Part shown: piece after piece, positions 6,601 to 7,985 of the stretch
Position numbering within the stretch: position 1 is the first letter of the stretch
Layout: each line of letters opens with the position of its first letter
Assembly (NCBI GenBank): GCA_937907585.1
Contig: CALCVH010000013.1
Span: 1 to 7,985 of the forward strand
DNA length: 7,985 nucleotides
Direction of reading: 5' to 3'
Source: an uncultured Bacillota bacterium
GTDB taxonomy: Bacteria > Bacillota_I > Bacilli_A > Izemoplasmatales > UBA1188
Notes under the pieces: generated by a model
What the model was told of the DNA's origin: nothing
Database searches by the model: none
The model's input: only the letters and a program-made list of their open reading frames with translations
Made by a program: the position numbers and the translations under genes

Positions 6601-6601
6601 G
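6586..6601. promoter_or_regulatory. candidate operator: 16-bp perfect palindrome over the nucleotidase -35
   Basis: CTTGAATATATTCAAG is identical to its reverse complement. It covers the -35 box and the adjoining part of the spacer, a position where a bound dimeric repressor would block polymerase. The regulator is unknown, and no transcription factor gene is in the window. Confidence 0.45.
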
Positions 6602-6665
6602 AATATATTTTATTGAACCAAAATCATAACAAAAACATCACTTTTTATATTTATGAAAATAATTA

Positions 6666-7985
6666 TCATTCTTTAATAGATTCATAGTCTATACCCTTTG
6701 TTTCCTTAACATTAAATAACAATAAGAATATAGAAACTAAAACACAAGGAACTGAGAATATTAAGCATACTAACCATATAGGCATAAATAATATACCGAT
6801 ATTAACAAACACAAATCCTACAGCCATACCAACGTATACAAGAAGTCCTTCTGCGCCAATGATTGACGCTCTTATTTCAGTTGGCACCATTTCAGTAGAT
6901 ATTATTTCCATATAGTCTCTACCAATCCAATATCCACCAATATATAGTCCATATGATACACCAATTAGATATGGATTAAATGAATTATGGTTATTTGCGA
7001 AATATACAAATACTGAAAAGCTTATTGCGCATAATAATCCAAATATCACTATGATTCTTTTTCTTCCTATTTTATCAGCTAAAAAACCAGATAATATTAC
7101 AGACACACAATATATTAATGGATAAGGAAATAATGCTTTAGTAATATCTTCTGTAGACATATTCGCTGAAGCCATTATCGATTCATACATAGTCATTGCG
7201 ATAATAGCCGCATCGAATATAGTTTTAATTATTATTAATGTTTTTAATTCTTTATGTTGGAATATATATTTTATTGCGTTAAATATACCGCTCTTCTTTG
7301 AATTAGCTTTTTTATTCTCTTTTTCGATTTCTTCTTGTTTTATTCTATCCTCAAATGGAATTAATAAATATTCTCTTCTTTCTTTAACAAATATTTTAGA
7401 TTCTTTAGCTAAGATAAATACTAATACTGAAATTAATAATCCACATATTCCTGGAATTAAATATATATTTCTCCATAGAGTTGGATCATTATGCATTACA
7501 GTAGATCTTAATAGTGGAATAAAGAATGTTCCAAGTGCGCCTAATCCTTTAAGAAGTGAATAGATAGTCGCACGCTTATTGCTTGGGGATTCTTCTAATA
7601 TATAGATAATTTGAATATCATGGCTTATAAAGAAACTGATAATAAAACTACCTATTAAAAATCCCCAATATGTTTTAGAAAAGAATACTACTAATAATCC
7701 AAGTCCCATTCCTAAAGTTGATATGATAAATAGAGGTTTTCTACCATATTTATCACCTAAAGCTTTATAGAATGGTACTAACATTCCTATAACATATCCT
7801 ACTAGGTTAAATGTTGAATTTAATGATAAGCCTTGTTCATATGTATAATCTCTACCAAATAGTCTTCCATTAACAAAGAATTCATTTATATAACAGCTTG
7901 TTACATTTGAGTTAACTCCTGTCACAAAGTTATCTAATAAATCAACTAATAGAATTAATCCTATTAACACTAATAAATATCCATG
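6666..7985 (-). CDS. MFS transporter, sugar-porter-like, 5'-truncated by window edge
   Basis: A 12-helix major facilitator with 439 codons visible. The frame is open through the window edge (HGYLLVLIGLILLVDLLDN...), so the in-frame GTG at 7970 is inside the first membrane helix and is not the start; only a short N-terminus is missing. Numbering from the edge: motif A GDKYGRKP (77-84) in the loop between helices 2 and 3, its repeat DKIGRKR (304-310) between helices 8 and 9, ESPSNKRAT (132-140) between helices 4 and 5, PTEIRAS (368-374), and a C-terminal KETKG (427-431) like the PETKG of sugar porters. A charged cytoplasmic loop (194-235) separates the two six-helix halves. Proton-coupled uptake of a small organic solute is likely, but the substrate cannot be read from sequence. 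The gene lies upstream of the nucleotidase on the same strand with a gap of 117 bases and a separate promoter there. It ends TGA then TAA. Confidence 0.85.
   Translation of the reverse strand, partial: HGYLLVLIGLILLVDLLDNFVTGVNSNVTSCYINEFFVNGRLFGRDYTYEQGLSLNSTFNLVGYVIGMLVPFYKALGDKYGRKPLFIISTLGMGLGLLVVFFSKTYWGFLIGSFIISFFISHDIQIIYILEESPSNKRATIYSLLKGLGALGTFFIPLLRSTVMHNDPTLWRNIYLIPGICGLLISVLVFILAKESKIFVKERREYLLIPFEDRIKQEEIEKENKKANSKKSGIFNAIKYIFQHKELKTLIIIKTIFDAAIIAMTMYESIMASANMSTEDITKALFPYPLIYCVSVILSGFLADKIGRKRIIVIFGLLCAISFSVFVYFANNHNSFNPYLIGVSYGLYIGGYWIGRDYMEIISTEMVPTEIRASIIGAEGLLVYVGMAVGFVFVNIGILFMPIWLVCLIFSVPCVLVSIFLLLFNVKETKGIDYESIKE

Noticed and set aside
6602..6665. Terminator between the MFS and nucleotidase genes
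   Set aside because: I could find no convincing GC-containing stem followed by a T tract on the minus strand, so co-transcription remains possible.
6660..6668. TGA read as tryptophan (Mycoplasma-type code)
   Set aside because: The tryptophans checked in these proteins are encoded by TGG, and the MFS protein ends naturally at this TGA after the KETKG tail, so the standard code fits.

Overview
The window is AT-rich DNA from a low-GC bacterium that uses the standard genetic code: the tryptophan codons I checked are TGG, and the genes end in TAA or TGA. Strong AGGAGG-type ribosome sites, lipobox lipoproteins with serine/threonine-rich linkers, Big_2-type Ig domains and CTEAG...YTCxxC repeats point to a Firmicute. 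My best guess is an uncultured host-associated member of the Bacilli (Erysipelotrichales/RF39-like), inferred from style and not from any marker gene.

Layout. On the + strand, 2-854 holds two tightly coupled genes: an unrecognised 5'-truncated gene and a SecB-like chaperone gene, closed by an intrinsic terminator (853-880). A convergent intergenic region (855-1145) follows. It carries two copies of a 39-bp palindromic repeat 75 bp apart (897-935 and 972-1016) and a terminator facing the other way (1060-1080). Everything from there to the window end is on the minus strand. Reading in the direction of transcription, it contains an MFS transporter of the sugar-porter type (cut by the window edge), a lipoprotein 5'-nucleotidase/calcineurin-like phosphoesterase with its own promoter, and a very large multidomain surface lipoprotein.

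The surface lipoprotein gene appears broken. The first 849 codons (2266-4815) end at a TAA, but the same frame resumes at once and runs another 335 codons to 1258 as three tandem beta-sandwich modules. Coding-like sequence then continues through two apparent single-base deletions to a stop at 1146. Repaired, the gene would encode about 1223 residues. This is either a decaying gene, a phase-variable or polymorphic one, or an assembly with several errors.

Working together (inference): the phosphoesterase and the OB-fold-containing lipoprotein are both predicted to be anchored on the outer face of the membrane, next to a transporter. This fits extracellular breakdown of nucleotides or other phosphorylated compounds followed by uptake. 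No catalytic nuclease domain is visible in the large protein, so the pairing with nucleotide scavenging is a hypothesis. I found no tRNA, rRNA, insertion sequence or credible CRISPR array.
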